Below are positions 14,273 to 16,011 of a stretch of 16,011 nt of DNA, piece by piece; positions within the stretch are counted from its first letter, which is position 1, and every line of letters starts with the position of its first letter. Origin of the DNA: an uncultured Collinsella sp. (GTDB lineage Bacteria > Actinomycetota > Coriobacteriia > Coriobacteriales > Coriobacteriaceae); contig URWC01000029.1 in the NCBI GenBank assembly GCA_900551555.1, positions 1 through 16,011 of the forward strand. The letters run 5' to 3'. The translations under genes were made by a program, and so were the position numbers. The notes under the pieces were generated by a model. That model was not told where the DNA came from and ran no database searches. It saw nothing but the letters and a program-made list of their open reading frames with translations.

Positions 14273-15034
14273 TCAGCGCAGGAAGTCCAGCACCTTGGTC
14301 AGGTCGCGCTCGTTGATGGACTCGTGGGCGGCGAGCTGAGTCTTCGGCTTGGCGCAGAAGGCGATGCCGAGCCCGGCCGCCTGAATCATCGGGATGTCGT
14401 TCGCGCCGTCGCCGACCGCCACGGTCTGGCTCATGGGAACCCCGTCTCGGGCGGCCCACGCCTGCAATGCATGCAGTTTCACCGTCTTGCACACGATATT
14501 GCCCAGCACCTTGCCGGTCAGCGCGCCATCCACCACTTCCAGACGGTTCGCCAGCCAATGGTCGATATGCCCTTCGGCGGCGAGACGGTCAACGACCTCA
14601 TGGAATCCCCCGGACACGACGCCGACCTTCCAACCATGACGGTGAAGCTCGTCGATCAGCGCCAACGCGCCATTGGTGAAGTGCAGCTTGTCGTGCACGG
14701 TGTTGAACACGCTCACGGGCAGTCCCTTGAGCAATGCGACACGCTCACGCAGCGCATCACAGAATTCGATTTCCCCGCGCATGGCACGTTCGGTGACCTT
14801 CGCTATCTCGTCGCCGCTGCCGGCCGCCTCGCCGAGCTCGTCGATGACTTCCTCGTCGATCAGCGTGGAATCCACATCCATGACAAGCAGACCAGGCTTC
14901 GACAGCGTCGGCGCGGCCGCGGTGCCGTCACCGTCACCCATGGTGTCCGAGGGCGATTGGTGCGCGGCCGCGAACGCCTCCACGTCGGACACGTCATACG
15001 ATTCGTCAGAAGGTTGCAAAGTTTCGTCAAGCAT
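14273..15034 (-). CDS. serB: Phosphoserine phosphatase
   Basis: 253 aa from the ATG at 15034; a TTG at 15064 would add 10 residues. Neither has a good ribosome site. It dephosphorylates O-phosphoserine, the last step of serine synthesis. HAD motifs are complete: DVDSTLIDEE (nucleophile Asp53, Asp55), VVSGGFH (Ser141), Lys186, and GDGANDIPM (208-216). The first 45 residues are an acidic, low-complexity stretch in place of the ACT domain found in some SerB proteins. The C-terminal LAAHESINERDLTKVLDFL matches the family. It is convergent with fmt and divergent from the small ORF and arc, so it is transcribed alone in this window. Confidence 0.92.
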   Translation of the reverse strand: MLDETLQPSDESYDVSDVEAFAAAHQSPSDTMGDGDGTAAAPTLSKPGLLVMDVDSTLIDEEVIDELGEAAGSGDEIAKVTERAMRGEIEFCDALRERVALLKGLPVSVFNTVHDKLHFTNGALALIDELHRHGWKVGVVSGGFHEVVDRLAAEGHIDHWLANRLEVVDGALTGKVLGNIVCKTVKLHALQAWAARDGVPMSQTVAVGDGANDIPMIQAAGLGIAFCAKPKTQLAAHESINERDLTKVLDFLR

Positions 15035-15072
15035 ACCGTCGATTGTCGGAAATCGTTGGGACAATATCCGGT

Positions 15073-15246
15073 ATGCATGAATCCCTGCGCATATCGGCCT
15101 TCGCGCCCGCTGCGGTGCACGGAGCGGGCGACTCCGGCTCCGCTGTCGGCGCCATTGCCAAGGTCATTGTGGCCGTCGCGGCCCCGGCGATTCGCCGGGC
15201 GCGTAATCTGATAGGGAAGCGTGCTCGAAAAAGGGGCGAACAGTGA
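15073..15246 (+). CDS. Small basic protein overlapping the arc start (uncertain)
   Basis: 57 codons from the ATG at 15073, beginning MHESLRISAFAPAAVHGAGD and ending in a basic run (IRRARNLIGKRARKRGEQ). An Ala/Val-rich stretch in the middle is mildly hydrophobic. Its TGA shares bases with the GTG start of arc in a GTGA overlap, a layout typical of translational coupling. No clear ribosome site precedes it, and I recognise no family. It may be a real leader protein for arc or just an open frame in the serB-arc promoter gap. Confidence 0.35.
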   Translation: MHESLRISAFAPAAVHGAGDSGSAVGAIAKVIVAVAAPAIRRARNLIGKRARKRGEQ

Positions 15247-16011
15247 ACGATATCATGCACGACGGCACTCCGGATGGCATATGGAATTCGCAGGACCATC
15301 CGTCAGGCCTACCTGATTCAGGGCCGGTCTCATCGGCGGGCACGGGTGCCGAAAGCGCCACGGCACGACAGGACGTGAGGAAGATACGGGAGAACGTCGC
15401 ACGTGAGCTGGCGGCCGCCAATGACCAGCTGATGGCCAAGAACCATGCGCTCGCGCAGGCGCTGTCGCGCGCGGGCAAGGAACTCACCAAGGCGAAAGCG
15501 CAGCTGTCGCAGATGGCCCAGCCCCCGAAGACCTTCGCGACGATGGTCAAGGTCGACTCGTCGATGACCGACGAGCTCGGCGTCCAGCATGCGTCGGCCG
15601 AGATCCTGACGGGCGGCAGGCGGCTGGTCGTGCCTGTGGCAGCCAACGTCAACGCGTCCCGGCTGACGGCCGGCGCCTGCGTGCTGCTCAACGAGAACAT
15701 GGTATTGGTCGAGCAGCGCGGCACGGACATGCTCGGCTCTGTCCGCACGATCCGCCAGGTGCTTGATGACGGGCGTCTGATCGTCGCGGATGGCGGCGGC
15801 AACCCCAGCGTGATCCGGCGCTCGGGAGCGTTGGCGCACGAGACGTTCGCCAACGGGCAGCGCGTCATCGTCGACCCGTCGGGCCGGCTCGCCCTGGAAC
15901 TGCTGCCCGACGAGAACGATGCCGATCTGGTGCTGGAGGAGGTTCCCGATGTCACCTTCGCCGACATCGGCGGACTTGACAGCCAGATCGAACGCATCCG
16001 GGACGCCGTGC
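15243..16011 (+). CDS. arc: ARC/Mpa AAA+ proteasomal ATPase, 5' part only
   Basis: 256 codons are visible from the GTG at 15243, then the gene runs off the window; the family is about 520-600 aa. After an acidic disordered N terminus (1-40) comes a coiled coil (about 42-92, DVRKIRENVARELAAANDQL...), which in Mpa captures Pup. Two OB-type domains follow (about 97-215), and the AAA+ domain begins VTFADIGGLDSQIERIRDAV at 237. Walker motifs lie beyond the edge. GGGG lies about 7 nt before the GTG; an ATG at 15255 is an alternative. Mpa/ARC rings unfold pupylated proteins. Bifidobacteria are known for keeping the Pup system while lacking the 20S core, so the ring's partner there is unclear. dop, pup and pafA would be expected downstream. 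Confidence 0.9.
   Translation, partial: MNDIMHDGTPDGIWNSQDHPSGLPDSGPVSSAGTGAESATARQDVRKIRENVARELAAANDQLMAKNHALAQALSRAGKELTKAKAQLSQMAQPPKTFATMVKVDSSMTDELGVQHASAEILTGGRRLVVPVAANVNASRLTAGACVLLNENMVLVEQRGTDMLGSVRTIRQVLDDGRLIVADGGGNPSVIRRSGALAHETFANGQRVIVDPSGRLALELLPDENDADLVLEEVPDVTFADIGGLDSQIERIRDAV

Noticed and set aside
1..16011. tRNA, rRNA, CRISPR array, prophage or transposase gene
   Set aside because: No cloverleaf or rRNA-like stretch, no regularly spaced identical repeats and no transposase, integrase or phage protein was found on either strand.

Overview
The window looks like two different gut actinobacterial genomes joined end to end. Positions 1 to about 9,060 read as Coriobacteriia, most likely Collinsella or a close relative. 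The evidence is a LuxR-type regulator with a large N-terminal membrane domain (a family expanded in this class), the PyrE sequence type, and hairpin repeats built around a GGGGAC core. Positions from about 9,070 to the end read as Bifidobacterium: a helicase-dead PriA, a YihX-like HAD hydrolase, Fmt, SerB and the start of the ARC/Mpa proteasomal ATPase, plus two copies of an inverted repeat absent from the left part. The change falls in the gap after pyrE, around a duplicated GATCAC. I cannot tell an assembly chimera from a real junction without reads; a chimera is the simpler explanation. Taxonomic assignments come from memory of protein families, not from a search.

Left part. Three minus-strand genes (1-3104) form a putative operon: a DUF4428/zinc-ribbon protein, a double zinc-ribbon protein with two membrane segments, and an SPFH (flotillin-like) protein cut by the window edge. 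The last two resemble the B. subtilis YdjG/YdjI pair that ties PspA to the membrane. A divergent membrane-bound LuxR regulator follows (3465-5009). It is convergent with an MgtA-type P-type ATPase (5191-7959) across a hairpin repeat. Upstream of mgtA lies a roughly 270-nt leader: a good promoter, a 23-codon ORF with a perfect Shine-Dalgarno sequence, and a structured RNA whose arms pair in two mutually exclusive ways. This looks like an unannotated attenuator-style Mg2+ control region. Divergent pyrE closes the left part.

Right part. priA, a HAD hydrolase gene and fmt run on the plus strand. An 833-bp gap between priA and the HAD gene holds no convincing gene, but it contains a diverged repeat in about three copies and a 13-bp tandem repeat just before the HAD gene. 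serB is convergent with fmt across a second copy of the inverted repeat. serB is divergent from a small ORF that overlaps the start codon of arc (partial, runs off the right end). These are ordinary housekeeping functions: replication restart, initiator-tRNA formylation, serine synthesis and the Pup-linked ATPase.
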